Below are positions 9,973-18,821 of a DNA stretch of 64,000 nucleotides, in pieces. Source of the stretch: Vibrio ouci (lineage in GTDB: Bacteria > Pseudomonadota > Gammaproteobacteria > Enterobacterales > Vibrionaceae). Numbering within the stretch: the stretch's first letter is position 1; every line of letters begins with the position of its first letter. The translations under genes and the position numbers were made by a program. The stretch spans positions 1 through 64,000 of the forward strand of contig NZ_SATR01000015.1 of the NCBI RefSeq assembly GCF_004551525.1, read 5' to 3'. The notes below the pieces were generated by a model. That model searched no databases, had not been told where the DNA came from, and saw only the letters and a list, made by a program, of their open reading frames with translations.

Positions 9973-10842
9973 ATGGATATTTTTTATTATTACCCTTGGC
10001 TATTTCCTGTATTGGCCGCTATCTTCGGTCTGATAATAGGCAGCTTCCTTAATGTCGTCATCCACCGTCTACCAATCATGATGGAGCGTGAGTGGCGCAA
10101 AGAGTGCGCGGAAAGCTTCCCTGAGTATAAAATTGAGCCGCCACAAGGCACTTATAACCTAAGCATTCCAGCTTCTACCTGCCCAAAATGCGACACCCGC
10201 ATTCGCATTATCGATAATATCCCAGTCATTAGCTGGCTACTACTGAGGGGGAAGTGCCATCAGTGCAGCAATAAAATTAGTGCTCGCTATCCGCTTGTCG
10301 AGCTACTGAGCGGAGTAATGTCCTTGATGGTGGCGTATCAGTTTGGTTTTAGCTTCTATGCAATATGCCTGATCTTTTTCACCTTTGTGCTCATCTCCGC
10401 CACCTTTATCGACCTAGATACCATGTTGCTACCGGATCAGTTAACTCTGCCACTAACCTGGGCTGGTATTGCTTTAGCGCTTATTGGTATCAGTCCTGTA
10501 TCACTGCAAGATGCCGTTATCGGCGCTATTGCTGGGTACTTGGCTCTCTGGGTTGTCTATTGGGCGTTTAAGCTCACGACAGGCAAAGAAGGCATGGGCT
10601 ATGGCGATTTTAAATTACTCGCCGCTTTGGGCGCTTGGTTAGGCTGGCAATACCTGCCTATGATCATTTTGCTCTCTTCATTGGTTGGTCTGGTGTTTGG
10701 ATTGATTCAATTACGACTCAAGCGTCAAGGTATTGATAAAGCCTTCCCGTTTGGCCCTTACCTCGCCATTGCCGGTTGGATCAGTTTAATGTGGGGCGAC
10801 CTTATCCTTGATTGGTATTTAGGCAACTTTGTAGGTATCTAA
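9973..10842 (+). CDS. pilD: Prepilin peptidase / N-methyltransferase PilD
   Basis: PilD is an inner-membrane aspartyl protease that removes the prepilin leader and N-methylates the new N-terminal residue; in vibrios it also serves type II secretion and MSHA pilins. The 289-aa protein has the N-terminal methyltransferase domain with two CxxC pairs (CPKC and CHQC, about residues 72-100). Its catalytic aspartates sit in [16 protein letters not shown] and in the [17 protein letters not shown] (GxGD) motif. Several membrane helices run through the C-terminal half. It ends 1 bp before coaE begins, which indicates a continuing operon. Confidence 0.96.
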   Translation: MDIFYYYPWLFPVLAAIFGLIIGSFLNVVIHRLPIMMEREWRKECAESFPEYKIEPPQGTYNLSIPASTCPKCDTRIRIIDNIPVISWLLLRGKCHQCSNKISARYPLVELLSGVMSLMVAYQFGFSFYAICLIFFTFVLISATFIDLDTMLLPDQLTLPLTWAGIALALIGISPVSLQDAVIGAIAGYLALWVVYWAFKLTTGKEGMGYGDFKLLAALGAWLGWQYLPMIILLSSLVGLVFGLIQLRLKRQGIDKAFPFGPYLAIAGWISLMWGDLILDWYLGNFVGI

Positions 10843-10843
10843 T

Positions 10844-11452
10844 ATGGCTTTAGTGATTGGATTAACTGGTGGAATTGCCAGTGGTAAAACAACCGTAGCG
10901 AACCTTTTCAATCAAGAGTTTGGTATTGAGATTGTTGATGCTGATATTGTCGCTAGACAAGTTGTTGAGCCCGGCACTCCTGGACTCAATGCCATTTCAG
11001 AGCAGTTTGGCGATCAAGTGATTCAAAAGGACGGTACGCTAGATCGAGCACAGCTCAGAGAAATCATATTTAGCCAGCCAGAAAGTAAAACGTGGTTAAA
11101 CCAACTGCTGCACCCAATGATTAGAACGCAAATGCTTGATGAGCTTATTAAGGTTCAATCTGCCTATGCACTGCTGGTCATTCCATTAATGGTCGAAAAC
11201 AACCTACAATCTTTGGCAGATAAGATTTTGGTTGTCGACGTCGATGAAGAAACTCAGATCCAACGCACCGTAGAACGTGATAAGGTAGACGCATCTCAAG
11301 CGAAATCTATCCTAGCCTCTCAAGCAAGCCGAGAGCAACGACTGGCCATTGCTGACTATGTGATTAAAAATGATACAAAAAACCAAAAACTTTTGCCTCA
11401 AATCACAGAATTGCACCAAAAGTTCCTAGAAATATGCAGTGAAAATCTGTGA
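10844..11452 (+). CDS. coaE: Dephospho-CoA kinase
   Basis: CoaE phosphorylates the 3'-hydroxyl of dephospho-CoA, the last step of coenzyme A synthesis. The 202-aa protein starts with the P-loop [13 protein letters not shown] (residues 6-18), followed by the substrate-binding [14 protein letters not shown] segment and the LHPMIR motif. It begins 1 bp after the pilD stop, a coupling conserved across gammaproteobacteria (pilD-coaE-zapD-yacG). The zapD start lies 34 bp after its stop. Confidence 0.96.
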   Translation: MALVIGLTGGIASGKTTVANLFNQEFGIEIVDADIVARQVVEPGTPGLNAISEQFGDQVIQKDGTLDRAQLREIIFSQPESKTWLNQLLHPMIRTQMLDELIKVQSAYALLVIPLMVENNLQSLADKILVVDVDEETQIQRTVERDKVDASQAKSILASQASREQRLAIADYVIKNDTKNQKLLPQITELHQKFLEICSENL

Positions 11453-11486
11453 GAATAGGATGACAAGAACCCAGAGCTGCATATTA

Positions 11487-12227
11487 ATGACAACCCACTA
11501 CTTCGAACACCCACTCAATGAAAAGACCCGTATTTACCTGAGAGTAGAAGCCCTGCTCAATCAGCTAAATATTGCGGCGAAGTTTAGTGACGACATGCAG
11601 CACCTGACCTTCTATCGTTCTCTGTTTGATATCGTCGAAATCTTCGAGCAAATTCAACTTAAGAGTGAATTGGCTAAAGATATCGAAAAGCAGCGTCTTG
11701 CTTACCGCTCTTGGCTTAATGTCGAAGGTGTCGATCAAGCAATGCTGAAAAATGTGTTAAGCGAAGTTGATGCTGCGCACGCAGGCTTAATGGGTGCAGA
11801 ACGTTTCGGCCAAAGTTTAAAAGAAGATCGTTTCTTAAGTGCCATCCGCCAACGTTTCAATTTACCAGGCGGCTCATGTTGTTTTGACTTACCTGCGCTG
11901 CATCACTGGCTACACCTACCTATCGAGAAAAAGCGTGCCGATGCGAACAAATGGTTAAGCTCGTTAGAGCCTCTATCAATCGCTCTAAAACAGTGGCTCA
12001 AACTCACCCGTGAAACCGGTCATTTCCGTGCAATCCAGGCTAAATCTGGCTTTTACCAAAGTGATGCTGAAGACGCGAATATTCTCCGTCTAGAACTGCC
12101 CGTTCATTATGGGGTATATCCGATGATTTCCGGCCACAAGAATCGCTTTGCGATTAAGTTTATCGAGTTTGAATCAGGCCAAGCCTCAACTGCCGAGATT
12201 GACTTCAAATTAGCAGTTTGCTGCTAA
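11487..12227 (+). CDS. zapD: Cell division protein ZapD
   Basis: ZapD (formerly YacF) binds the FtsZ C-terminus and bundles FtsZ filaments at the Z-ring. The frame is open back to 11439, but the family begins with a short lead-in to FEHPLNEK, so the ATG at 11487 is chosen ([13 protein letters not shown]). That gives 246 aa, against 247 in E. coli. The [20 protein letters not shown] and [16 protein letters not shown] segments are family hallmarks. It lies between coaE and yacG, its usual place. Confidence 0.93.
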   Translation: MTTHYFEHPLNEKTRIYLRVEALLNQLNIAAKFSDDMQHLTFYRSLFDIVEIFEQIQLKSELAKDIEKQRLAYRSWLNVEGVDQAMLKNVLSEVDAAHAGLMGAERFGQSLKEDRFLSAIRQRFNLPGGSCCFDLPALHHWLHLPIEKKRADANKWLSSLEPLSIALKQWLKLTRETGHFRAIQAKSGFYQSDAEDANILRLELPVHYGVYPMISGHKNRFAIKFIEFESGQASTAEIDFKLAVCC

Positions 12228-12296
12228 TCCACCCCGAATATTCTTATTATTCCTAGTATACTAGCGATATCGTTCGCCTTAAGTTAGAGAATTACC

Positions 12297-12491
12297 ATGT
12301 CAAAAATTACCATAGTGCCATGTCCGCAATGTGGCCAAGACGTTCCTTGGGGCGAGCAAAGCCCTTTCCGTCCATTCTGTAGTAAGCAGTGTCAAATGAT
12401 CGATTTTGGCGAGTGGGCTGATGAAGAAAACACAATTCCAGGCGCACCTGATATGTCTGATTCAGATGGTTGGTCAGAAGACCAGTATTAA
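12297..12491 (+). CDS. yacG: DNA gyrase inhibitor / zinc-binding protein YacG
   Basis: YacG is a small zinc protein that binds the GyrB C-terminal domain and inhibits gyrase's interaction with DNA (shown in E. coli). The 64-aa product has the four-cysteine zinc site: CPQC near residues 9-12 and CSKQC near 28-32, followed by the [10 protein letters not shown] motif. It is the last gene of the pilA-to-yacG series and is followed by a terminator at 12521-12557. Confidence 0.94.
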   Translation: MSKITIVPCPQCGQDVPWGEQSPFRPFCSKQCQMIDFGEWADEENTIPGAPDMSDSDGWSEDQY

Positions 12492-12520
12492 GCCGCCAAT
12501 AGCGAAGAGATGAAGCCTTA

Positions 12521-12557
12521 AAGAGCTGATGTAAAAACATCGGCTCTTTTTATTTTT
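12521..12557 (+). terminator. Intrinsic terminator after yacG
   Basis: A stem of AAGAGCTGATG against CATCGGCTCTT with one G-T pair and a TAAAAA loop, followed by TTTATTTTT. Confidence 0.8.
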
Positions 12558-12563
12558 GCAGAA

Positions 12564-12664
12564 GTCATCCTCTGGACAAGGTATTAGTGAATGGAGATAT
12601 TTGATAGCGAGTTAAGCATCTTTAGAGATTCCCTACTCTCTCCTTCGTCGCTCTATGGAATGAC
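12564..12664. repeat. Copy of the dispersed palindromic element
   Basis: The copy starts GTCATCCTC and ends CGTCGCTCTATGGAATGAC. Its right arm matches the array copies almost base for base, while the left arm has diverged. It lies between the terminators of yacG (+) and rplS (-), that is, between two convergent gene ends. Confidence 0.85.
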
Positions 12665-12713
12665 CGCTAGGGTTAAGCAAAGTGGAATACTATCACCTGC
12701 CAAAAGCACTAAA

Positions 12714-12742
12714 TAAAAAAGCGGAGGCCTAAAGGCCTCCGC
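12714..12742 (-). terminator. Intrinsic terminator of the rpsP-rimM-trmD-rplS operon
   Basis: A 9-bp perfect stem (GCGGAGGCC/GGCCTCCGC) with a TTTA/TAAA loop; on the minus strand it is followed by a run of T. It ends the ribosomal operon just after rplS. Confidence 0.88.
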
Positions 12743-12770
12743 TAATACTATGAGAACGCTAGTTATAGCA

Positions 12771-13124
12771 TTACTTCTTAGCAAGTTTCTCTTTGATACG
12801 AGCTGACTTACCAGAACGCTCACGTAGGTAGTACAACTTGGCACGACGTACTGCACCACGGCGTTTAACTTCAATGCTATCAACCATTGGAGAGTGAGTT
12901 TGGAACGTACGCTCTACGCCTTCACCGTTAGAAATCTTACGTACAGTGAATGCAGAGTGTAGACCACGGTTACGGATTGCGATTACAACGCCTTCGAAAG
13001 CCTGTAGACGCTCACGGTCACCTTCTTTTACCTTAACTTGAACAACAACTGTGTCACCAGGTGCGTAGTTAGGTAGGTCTTTTTTCATTTGCTCTTCTTC
13101 AAGAGCTTTGATGATGTTACTCAT
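12771..13124 (-). CDS. rplS: 50S ribosomal protein L19
   Basis: L19 lies at the 30S/50S interface of the ribosome. The 117-aa protein shows the family signature: [20 protein letters not shown] in the N-terminal third, [13 protein letters not shown], then [16 protein letters not shown] and the basic C-terminus [17 protein letters not shown]. It is the last gene of rpsP-rimM-trmD-rplS, 48 bp after trmD, the standard gammaproteobacterial order. Confidence 0.98.
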   Translation of the reverse strand: MSNIIKALEEEQMKKDLPNYAPGDTVVVQVKVKEGDRERLQAFEGVVIAIRNRGLHSAFTVRKISNGEGVERTFQTHSPMVDSIEVKRRGAVRRAKLYYLRERSGKSARIKEKLAKK

Positions 13125-13172
13125 TTTTTATATTCCTAGAATAAACTGATACTAAATTTAATAGGTTACTGC

Positions 13173-13922
13173 TTACTTGTTATCAGAGCGGTGCTCTTTG
13201 ATAAATTCGGCCAGTAATTGTTCCTGTTCGTCAGTCAGAGCTAGGTTTTCCAGGAGTTCTGGTCTTCTAAGCCAAGTACGGCCTAACGACTGTTTAAGTC
13301 GCCAGTGACGAATATCCTTATGGTTACCAGACTTGAGTACCGCAGGTACTTCTTTACCGTCTAACACCTCAGGACGCGTATAGTGTGGGCAATCGAGTAA
13401 GCCATTCGCAAAAGAGTCTTCTTCTGCTGACGCAAAATCTCCAAGCACTCCCGGAATAAACCGAGACACTGAGTCAATTAACGTCATGGCTGGGATTTCC
13501 CCACCTGTCATCACAAAATCCCCAATTGACCATTCTTCGTCAACTTCAGATTGAATGATGCGCTCATCTACCCCTTCATAGCGACCACAAATCAGAAGCA
13601 AGTTCTGATTTGTTGCCAACTCTTCGACTCCTTTTTGGTCGAGCTTGCGACCTTGAGGAGAAAGATAGATGACTTTCGTCTTACCTGGTGAGGCTTGCTT
13701 AGCTGTATGAATAGCATCGCGCAAAGGCTGTACCATCATCAGCATACCTGGGCCACCACCATAAGGTCTGTCATCAACAGTGCGATGTTTGTCGTGCGTG
13801 AAATCACGAGGATTCCAAGTCTTAATCGACAAAAGACCTTTTTTAACCGCTTGACCTGTTACTCCAAAATCGGTAACAGAACGGAACATTTCAGGAAATA
13901 GGCTTATTACGCCAACCCACAT
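13173..13922 (-). CDS. trmD: tRNA (guanine-N1-)-methyltransferase TrmD
   Basis: TrmD methylates G37 of tRNAs reading CNN codons using S-adenosylmethionine and prevents +1 frameshifting. The 249-aa protein has the SPOUT trefoil-knot features: SLFPEMF at the N-terminus, [14 protein letters not shown], the SAM-binding knot segments [11 protein letters not shown] and [13 protein letters not shown], and [13 protein letters not shown]. It is encoded 27 bp after rimM and upstream of rplS in the conserved operon. Confidence 0.98.
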   Translation of the reverse strand: MWVGVISLFPEMFRSVTDFGVTGQAVKKGLLSIKTWNPRDFTHDKHRTVDDRPYGGGPGMLMMVQPLRDAIHTAKQASPGKTKVIYLSPQGRKLDQKGVEELATNQNLLLICGRYEGVDERIIQSEVDEEWSIGDFVMTGGEIPAMTLIDSVSRFIPGVLGDFASAEEDSFANGLLDCPHYTRPEVLDGKEVPAVLKSGNHKDIRHWRLKQSLGRTWLRRPELLENLALTDEQEQLLAEFIKEHRSDNK

Positions 13923-13949
13923 GTTTATCTCGCTCTGAATATTTGGAGT

Positions 13950-14498
13950 TTAGAATCCAGGATCCCAGTCAACTTCGATCCGTTGAGCTTCGCGATCAAT
14001 ATTTTTGATCACTTGCTCTTCAAGGAACGGAATTAATCGTTCCTTTTGCCCGAAAGCATCTTTAAGATTTGCTTTAATTACCAAAACATCGTTGGAGCCA
14101 GTTTCTAGCATGTCAGAGACAGTACCTAGATCGTAACCTTTATCAGTTACTACTTGCATTCCAATCAAATCACGCCAATAGAACTCGTCTGATGGCAATT
14201 CTGGTAATACCGCAGGGTCAATTAGAATCTCAAAGTTTGTCAGTAATTGCGCTTCTTCGCGCACATCCAGACCTTCCAGCTTTACCACCAAACCTTTGTT
14301 ATGGCGCTTCCAGCTTTCTGCTTTGTATTCAACCCACTGACCACCTTGGTTAATCCACCAAGGAGCGTAATCAAATATGCTTTCAGCATTGTCTGTGTAG
14401 GATAAAACTTTAAGCCATCCACGAATGCCGTAAGAAGCACCGAACTTACCCACAACAATCTTGTTATCGCTCATCGTTTCATTACCTTTCATCGACAT
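13950..14498 (-). CDS. rimM: Ribosome maturation factor RimM
   Basis: RimM binds ribosomal protein S19 and assists assembly of the 30S head. The product is up to 182 aa, with the N-terminal RimM barrel ([22 protein letters not shown]) and the C-terminal PRC-barrel ([19 protein letters not shown]). The start is uncertain: ATGs lie at 14498, 14492 and 14474. The outermost has AAGAAG about 10 nt upstream, and the innermost would give a 174-aa protein beginning [10 protein letters not shown]. It lies 26 bp after rpsP in the conserved operon. Confidence 0.95.
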   Translation of the reverse strand: MSMKGNETMSDNKIVVGKFGASYGIRGWLKVLSYTDNAESIFDYAPWWINQGGQWVEYKAESWKRHNKGLVVKLEGLDVREEAQLLTNFEILIDPAVLPELPSDEFYWRDLIGMQVVTDKGYDLGTVSDMLETGSNDVLVIKANLKDAFGQKERLIPFLEEQVIKNIDREAQRIEVDWDPGF

Positions 14499-14524
14499 AA
14501 GCTAATTTCTTCTTTTGGTAAGAA

Positions 14525-14773
14525 TTAAGCCGCTTTTTGAGCGTCTTTAACTAGCTTAGCAACGCGGTCAGATAGAGATGCGCCTTGACCAACCCAGTGG
14601 TTAACGCGATCTAGGTCTAGACGTAGACCTTCTTCTTGACCTTGAGCTGTTGGGTTAAAGAAACCAACTTTCTCGATGAAACGGCCAGTTGCTGCATTGC
14701 GGCTGTCCGCTACTACGATTTGATAAAATGGACGCTTCTTAGCGCCGTGACGTGCCAAACGAATGGTTACCAT
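14525..14773 (-). CDS. rpsP: 30S ribosomal protein S16
   Basis: S16 is a primary-binding protein of the 30S body. The start is taken at [10 protein letters not shown] (14773), preceded by AGAGGACGAC with a good Shine-Dalgarno. An in-frame ATG 21 bp upstream would add seven residues not found in S16 proteins. The product is 82 aa, with the family motifs [14 protein letters not shown] and [12 protein letters not shown]. It is the first gene of rpsP-rimM-trmD-rplS. Two hairpins and a candidate promoter lie in the 206 bp between it and ffh. Confidence 0.97.
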   Translation of the reverse strand: MVTIRLARHGAKKRPFYQIVVADSRNAATGRFIEKVGFFNPTAQGQEEGLRLDLDRVNHWVGQGASLSDRVAKLVKDAQKAA

Positions 14774-14806
14774 GTCGTCCTCTTTGCTTCTCAAAAATAA
14801 AATTAA

Positions 14807-14840
14807 CCCCAGAGATCATTTACTGCTAAATGATTTGGGG
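14807..14840 (-). terminator. Leader hairpin / possible attenuator upstream of rpsP
   Basis: CCCC and GGGG arms outside a perfect 8-bp ATCATTTA/TAAATGAT stem with a 4-nt loop; on the minus strand it is followed by TTAATTTTATTTTTG. If the candidate promoter at 14865-14892 is right, this hairpin lies in the rpsP leader and could attenuate it. Otherwise it is a second terminator for ffh. Confidence 0.5.
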
Positions 14841-14856
14841 CTCGTGCCAAAATAAA

Positions 14857-14885
14857 GCTCCGGAATTTTACTCTTATTCCGGAGC
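14857..14885 (-). terminator. Terminator hairpin after ffh
   Basis: A perfect 10-bp stem (GCTCCGGAAT/ATTCCGGAGC) with a 9-nt loop, followed on the minus strand by TTTATTTTGG. It lies 95 bp beyond the ffh stop. Confidence 0.65.
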
Positions 14886-14892
14886 AATGCAA
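14865..14892 (-). promoter_or_regulatory. Candidate rpsP operon promoter embedded in the ffh terminator
   Basis: On the minus strand, TTGCAT (14892-14887) and TAAAAT (14870-14865) are 16 bp apart, so the -10 box lies in the hairpin loop/stem. The expected start of transcription is near 14858, which puts the second hairpin in the rpsP leader. This is inferred from consensus matches only. Confidence 0.35.
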
Positions 14893-14979
14893 GGTCTTTA
14901 GCTACTTTTTCACCAACATAAAACTGGTTTTAAGTTTGTGAGCTAGCTAACACCTTGAAATTTTTATCGCTAGACGAAA

Positions 14980-16362
14980 TTAACGACCGAATGGATTAAA
15001 GCCACCGCCGCCGCCCATGCCGCCCATCATGCCTTGCATGTTGCGCATCATGCCTTTCATGCCACCTTTCTGCATCTTCTTCATCATCTTCTGCATTTGG
15101 GTGAACTGCTTCAGCAATCGGTTTACGTCTTGTACTTGAGTACCAGAACCCGCTGCAATACGCTTCTTACGCGAACCTTTGATCAATTCAGGGCGCTGAC
15201 GCTCTTTCATCGTCATTGAGTTGATGATCGCTTCCATCTGCTTAAACATCTTATCGTCAACTTTATCTTTCACGTTGTCCGGTAGATTGTTCATGCCTGG
15301 CAGCTTATCCATCATGCCCATCATGCCGCCCATGTTTTGCATTTGTCCTAGCTGCTCACGGAAGTCTTCAAGGTCAAAACCTTTCTTCTCTTTGAACTTC
15401 TTAGCCAGTTTCTCTGCTTTTTCGGTATCGACATTACGCTGAAGGTCTTCAATCAGTGACAGTACGTCACCCATACCAAGAATACGTGAAGCAACACGAT
15501 CTGGGTGGAACGGTTCTAGTGCATCAGTTTTTTCACCAACACCTAAGAACTTAATCGGTTTACCTGTGATATGACGAACAGATAGCGCAGCACCACCACG
15601 CGCATCACCATCGACTTTGGTTAGAACCACACCCGTTAGTGGTAGGGTATCGCCAAAAGCTTTTGCCGTATTCGCCGCATCTTGACCTGTCATTGCATCA
15701 ACAACGAATAGCGTCTCAACTGGTTTAATTGCACTATGTAGCTGTTGAATTTCAGCCATCATATGCTCATCAACCGCTAAACGACCTGCGGTATCGACAA
15801 TAAGCACGTCGTAGAATTTCTTCTTCGCGTGGTCAATCGCTGCGTTAGCAATATCGATAGGCTTCTGATCGGCTGTCGATGGGAAGAAGTCTACACCAAC
15901 ATCAGTGGCCAATGTTTCTAACTGTTTAATCGCCGCCGGGCGGTAAACGTCGGCAGAAACAACCAAAACTTTCTTTTTATCACGCTCTGTTAAAAGTTTG
16001 GATAGCTTACCTACAGAGGTCGTTTTACCTGCACCCTGCAGACCGGCTATTAAGATCACAGCTGGCGGTTGAGCAGCTAAGTTAAGAGCTTCGTTAGACT
16101 CTCCCATTACTGCTTCTAGCTCAGATTGAACAATCTTAATGAACTCTTGTCCTGGCGTTAGAGATTTCGACACCTCTACACCCACTGCACTCTCTTTAAT
16201 ACGTTTAATAAAGTCACGTACTACAGGCAGTGCTACGTCAGCTTCAAGAAGTGCCATGCGCACTTCGCGCAACGTATCTTTAATATTATCTTCGGTCAGT
16301 CGACCTTTACCGCTGATGTTTTTCAGCGTTTTGGATAATCGATCCGTTAAATTCTCAAACAT
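14980..16362 (-). CDS. ffh: Signal recognition particle protein Ffh
   Basis: Ffh is the SRP54 GTPase that, with 4.5S RNA, brings nascent membrane proteins to FtsY. The start is set at MFENLTDRLSKTL (16362). An open extension to 16407 encodes 15 residues foreign to the family. The 460-aa protein has the N domain, the G domain with P-loop GLQGAGKTTS near residue 105 plus DTAGRL and TKVDGDARGG, and the methionine-rich M domain, whose C-terminus (GGMKGMMRNMQGMMGG) binds the signal sequence and RNA. It is divergent from the ypjD-like gene and upstream of the rpsP operon. Confidence 0.97.
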   Translation of the reverse strand: MFENLTDRLSKTLKNISGKGRLTEDNIKDTLREVRMALLEADVALPVVRDFIKRIKESAVGVEVSKSLTPGQEFIKIVQSELEAVMGESNEALNLAAQPPAVILIAGLQGAGKTTSVGKLSKLLTERDKKKVLVVSADVYRPAAIKQLETLATDVGVDFFPSTADQKPIDIANAAIDHAKKKFYDVLIVDTAGRLAVDEHMMAEIQQLHSAIKPVETLFVVDAMTGQDAANTAKAFGDTLPLTGVVLTKVDGDARGGAALSVRHITGKPIKFLGVGEKTDALEPFHPDRVASRILGMGDVLSLIEDLQRNVDTEKAEKLAKKFKEKKGFDLEDFREQLGQMQNMGGMMGMMDKLPGMNNLPDNVKDKVDDKMFKQMEAIINSMTMKERQRPELIKGSRKKRIAAGSGTQVQDVNRLLKQFTQMQKMMKKMQKGGMKGMMRNMQGMMGGMGGGGGFNPFGR

Positions 16363-16569
16363 CTTTGTCTCTTTACCTAGACGGTTGCAAGTAGGCTCGC
16401 CCATCACTTTTGGCGAAAATTACTATGAGTATACCTTAGCCAACCCAAGCTTGACACTGCCTAGATTACTTTTGATATCTCATGCTGAGGAAATGAAAGT
16501 GATAATTCATAGCTCAAGCCGTTGATGCAGGGTATAATTTGTTAAAAATCCACCAGCTGTTAGAGAATA

Positions 16570-17364
16570 ATGGACAACTTAATTGCCGTTGTTGCTGCAA
16601 TACTCTATTCATTAGCGATTGCAACCATAGTTCCGGGACTTGTTCATCAAACAGGGATCCGCGTTAAAACCGTTTTCGTCAGTGCTATTCTTGCGCTGGC
16701 TTTTCATGCGTGGTTGCTTAGCGATCTTATCTTGGGCTATTCAGGTCAAAACCTAAGTATCCTGAACGTGGCTTCTCTGATTAGCTTTATCATTTCTTTG
16801 GTGATGAGCGGGGCAATGCTTAAAACTCGCCTGTGGTTCTTATTACCTGTGGTATACAGTTTTTCAGCGCTTAACTTAATCGCAGCTGCTTTCTTACCAA
16901 ACACCTATATTACTCACCTTGAGCAAGACCCTAAACTGCTGATTCATATCTCTTTAGCGTTATTTTCCTATTCAACCTTAACCATCGGTGCTCTATATGC
17001 ACTGCAGCTGGCTTGGCTAGATCACAAGCTGAAAGCGAAGAAAGCGCTAGCAATCAATCCAAACTTGCCGCCATTGCTGATGGTCGAGCGTCAGCTATTC
17101 AATATTATTTTGATCGGTAACGTGCTACTGACGGGCACACTATTGACTGGCTTTGTATTTGTTCAGGATATGTTTGCTCAAGGTAAAGCGCATAAAGGGA
17201 TTCTCTCCTTTATTGCTTGGGTGGTTTACTCAGTCCTACTTTGGGGTCATTACCGCAAAGGTTGGCGCGGTCGCAAAGTAACCTGGTTTGCAGTCGCTGG
17301 TGCAACCTTGTTGACCTTAGCCTACTTCGGCAGTCGCTTTGTCCGCGAGATCATTCTTAACTAA
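16570..17364 (+). CDS. CcsA/YpjD-family inner-membrane protein
   Basis: A 264-aa polytopic protein of the cytochrome c assembly (CcsA/ResC) family, the E. coli YpjD type. About eight hydrophobic helices are visible, beginning with LIAVVAAILYSLAIATIVPG. The tryptophan-rich WWD motif of true haem-handling CcsA/CcmC proteins is weak here (HYRKGWRGRKVTWF near the C-terminus), so a role in cytochrome c maturation is not established. It is divergent from ffh and followed by the corB-like gene after a terminator, a gene order common in gammaproteobacteria. The function of YpjD remains unclear in the literature as I know it. Confidence 0.85.
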   Translation: MDNLIAVVAAILYSLAIATIVPGLVHQTGIRVKTVFVSAILALAFHAWLLSDLILGYSGQNLSILNVASLISFIISLVMSGAMLKTRLWFLLPVVYSFSALNLIAAAFLPNTYITHLEQDPKLLIHISLALFSYSTLTIGALYALQLAWLDHKLKAKKALAINPNLPPLLMVERQLFNIILIGNVLLTGTLLTGFVFVQDMFAQGKAHKGILSFIAWVVYSVLLWGHYRKGWRGRKVTWFAVAGATLLTLAYFGSRFVREIILN

Positions 17365-17372
17365 TCGAGAGA

Positions 17373-17402
17373 GAAAGGTGCATCAAGTGCACCTTTCTTT
17401 TA
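17373..17402 (+). terminator. Intrinsic terminator after the ypjD-like gene
   Basis: A perfect 10-bp stem (GAAAGGTGCA/TGCACCTTTC) with a TCAAG loop, followed by TTTTAC. Confidence 0.85.
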
Positions 17403-17487
17403 CAATACCTCACTCCGTATTTGAAATTGACTTAACGCGCAGTTTAGGTCATAAATTAACCAAACAATCATAAGGAAAAGATAAGCT

Positions 17488-18759
17488 TTGGACGACATAT
17501 CAACGGGTATCTTATTTGCGCTACTCGCGTGTCTTATCATTATTTCAGGATATTTTTCAGGCTCAGAGACAGGGATGATGTCTTTGAACCGCTACCGCCT
17601 CAAGCACCTAGCCAACAATGGTCATAAAGGGGCAAAACGGGTAGAAAAGCTGCTCGACCGTCCAGACCGCCTTATAGGGCTTATCTTAATTGGCAACAAC
17701 CTCGTTAATATTCTCGCTTCGGCTATCGCGACCATCTTAGGTATGCGCCTTTATGGCGATCTCGGTGTTGCTATTGCGACTGGTGCCCTAACCATGGTGG
17801 TGCTTGTTTTCGCTGAAGTGACACCAAAAACACTTGCCTCGCTTTACCCTGAGCGCGTTTCTTACGCCAGCAGTATTGTTCTTACCATTTTAATGAAGCT
17901 ACTCTCGCCGCTAGTGATGTTAGTTAACTTCATTACCAATGGTTTCATTCGCTTACTGGGTATCAAAGTCGATCACGGCGGTGATGACCATCTCAGTTCG
18001 GAAGAGCTCCGCACCGTAGTAAATGAAGCCGGCAGCCTGATCCCACGCCGTCACCAAGATATGCTGATTTCGATTCTCGACTTAGAGCATGTCACGGTAA
18101 ACGACATTATGGTGCCGAGAAATGAAATTACCGGAATCGACATCAATGATGATTGGAAGTCGATTGTTAGACAGCTAACTCACTCTCCTCACGGCCGCGT
18201 GGTTCTCTACCGCGATCAGATTGATGAAGTGGTTGGTATGCTGCGCCTGCGTGAGTCATATCGTTTAATGCTGGAGAAGAATGAGTTCACCAAAGAGACG
18301 CTGCTCCGCGCCGCTGATGAGGTGTACTTTATTCCAGAAAGCACCCCGCTTAATGTCCAACTGCTTAAATTTCAACGCAATAAAGAGCGTATTGGTCTTA
18401 TTGTCGATGAGTATGGTGACATTATCGGCCTAGTGACCTTAGAGGATATTCTGGAAGAGATCGTCGGTGAATTTACCACATCGATTGCACCAAGCTTGTC
18501 TGATGAAATCACGCCACAAGGTGATGGCAGTTTCCTTATCGAGGGCAGTGCCAATATCCGTGATATCAACAAAGGCTTAAAGTGGACGCTGCCAACCGAT
18601 GGCCCGAGAACACTCAACGGTCTGATCTTAGAACATTTAGAAGACATTCCAGAAAGTCATTTAAGTGTCCAGGTATCAGGACATCCAATGGAAATCGTCG
18701 AGCTCGAAGAGAATCGCATTAAGCTGGTCAAAGTATTCCCGGTGATTAAGGCAGAGTAG
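17488..18759 (+). CDS. CNNM/CorC-family transporter (CorB, YfjD type)
   Basis: A membrane protein of the HlyC/CorC (CNNM) family linked to magnesium or cobalt homeostasis. The 423-aa protein begins with a TTG codon (preceded by AAGGAAAAGATAAGC), then a DUF21 transmembrane domain (about residues 1-185, with FSGSETGMMSLNRYRLKHL and the GNNLVNILASAIAT segment). A CBS-pair follows (about 200-330, VNDIMVPRNEITGI ... IGLIVDEYGDIIGLVTLEDI), then a C-terminal CorC/HlyC domain (about 340-420). Family members are variously annotated CorB, YfjD or magnesium and cobalt efflux protein. The transported ion cannot be read from the sequence. Confidence 0.88.
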   Translation: MDDISTGILFALLACLIIISGYFSGSETGMMSLNRYRLKHLANNGHKGAKRVEKLLDRPDRLIGLILIGNNLVNILASAIATILGMRLYGDLGVAIATGALTMVVLVFAEVTPKTLASLYPERVSYASSIVLTILMKLLSPLVMLVNFITNGFIRLLGIKVDHGGDDHLSSEELRTVVNEAGSLIPRRHQDMLISILDLEHVTVNDIMVPRNEITGIDINDDWKSIVRQLTHSPHGRVVLYRDQIDEVVGMLRLRESYRLMLEKNEFTKETLLRAADEVYFIPESTPLNVQLLKFQRNKERIGLIVDEYGDIIGLVTLEDILEEIVGEFTTSIAPSLSDEITPQGDGSFLIEGSANIRDINKGLKWTLPTDGPRTLNGLILEHLEDIPESHLSVQVSGHPMEIVELEENRIKLVKVFPVIKAE

Positions 18760-18774
18760 TCTTAAGGTGTACAA

Positions 18775-18808
18775 TCAAAAAAGCCTCGGTAATCCGAGGC
18801 TTTTTTTC
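18775..18808. terminator. Bidirectional terminator between the corB-like gene and rpoS
   Basis: An 8-bp perfect stem (AGCCTCGG/CCGAGGCT) with a TAAT loop, flanked by A-run and T-run, in a 62-bp gap between convergent genes. Confidence 0.9.
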
Positions 18809-18821
18809 ATCTTTATCACGC

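Noticed and set aside
16139..16525. 128-codon plus-strand frame
   Set aside because: Antisense to the ffh 5' end and its upstream region; Ser/Arg-rich shadow of ffh codons.
18372..18647. 91-codon minus-strand frame in the corB-like gene
   Set aside because: Antisense shadow over the CBS/CorC part; no signals.
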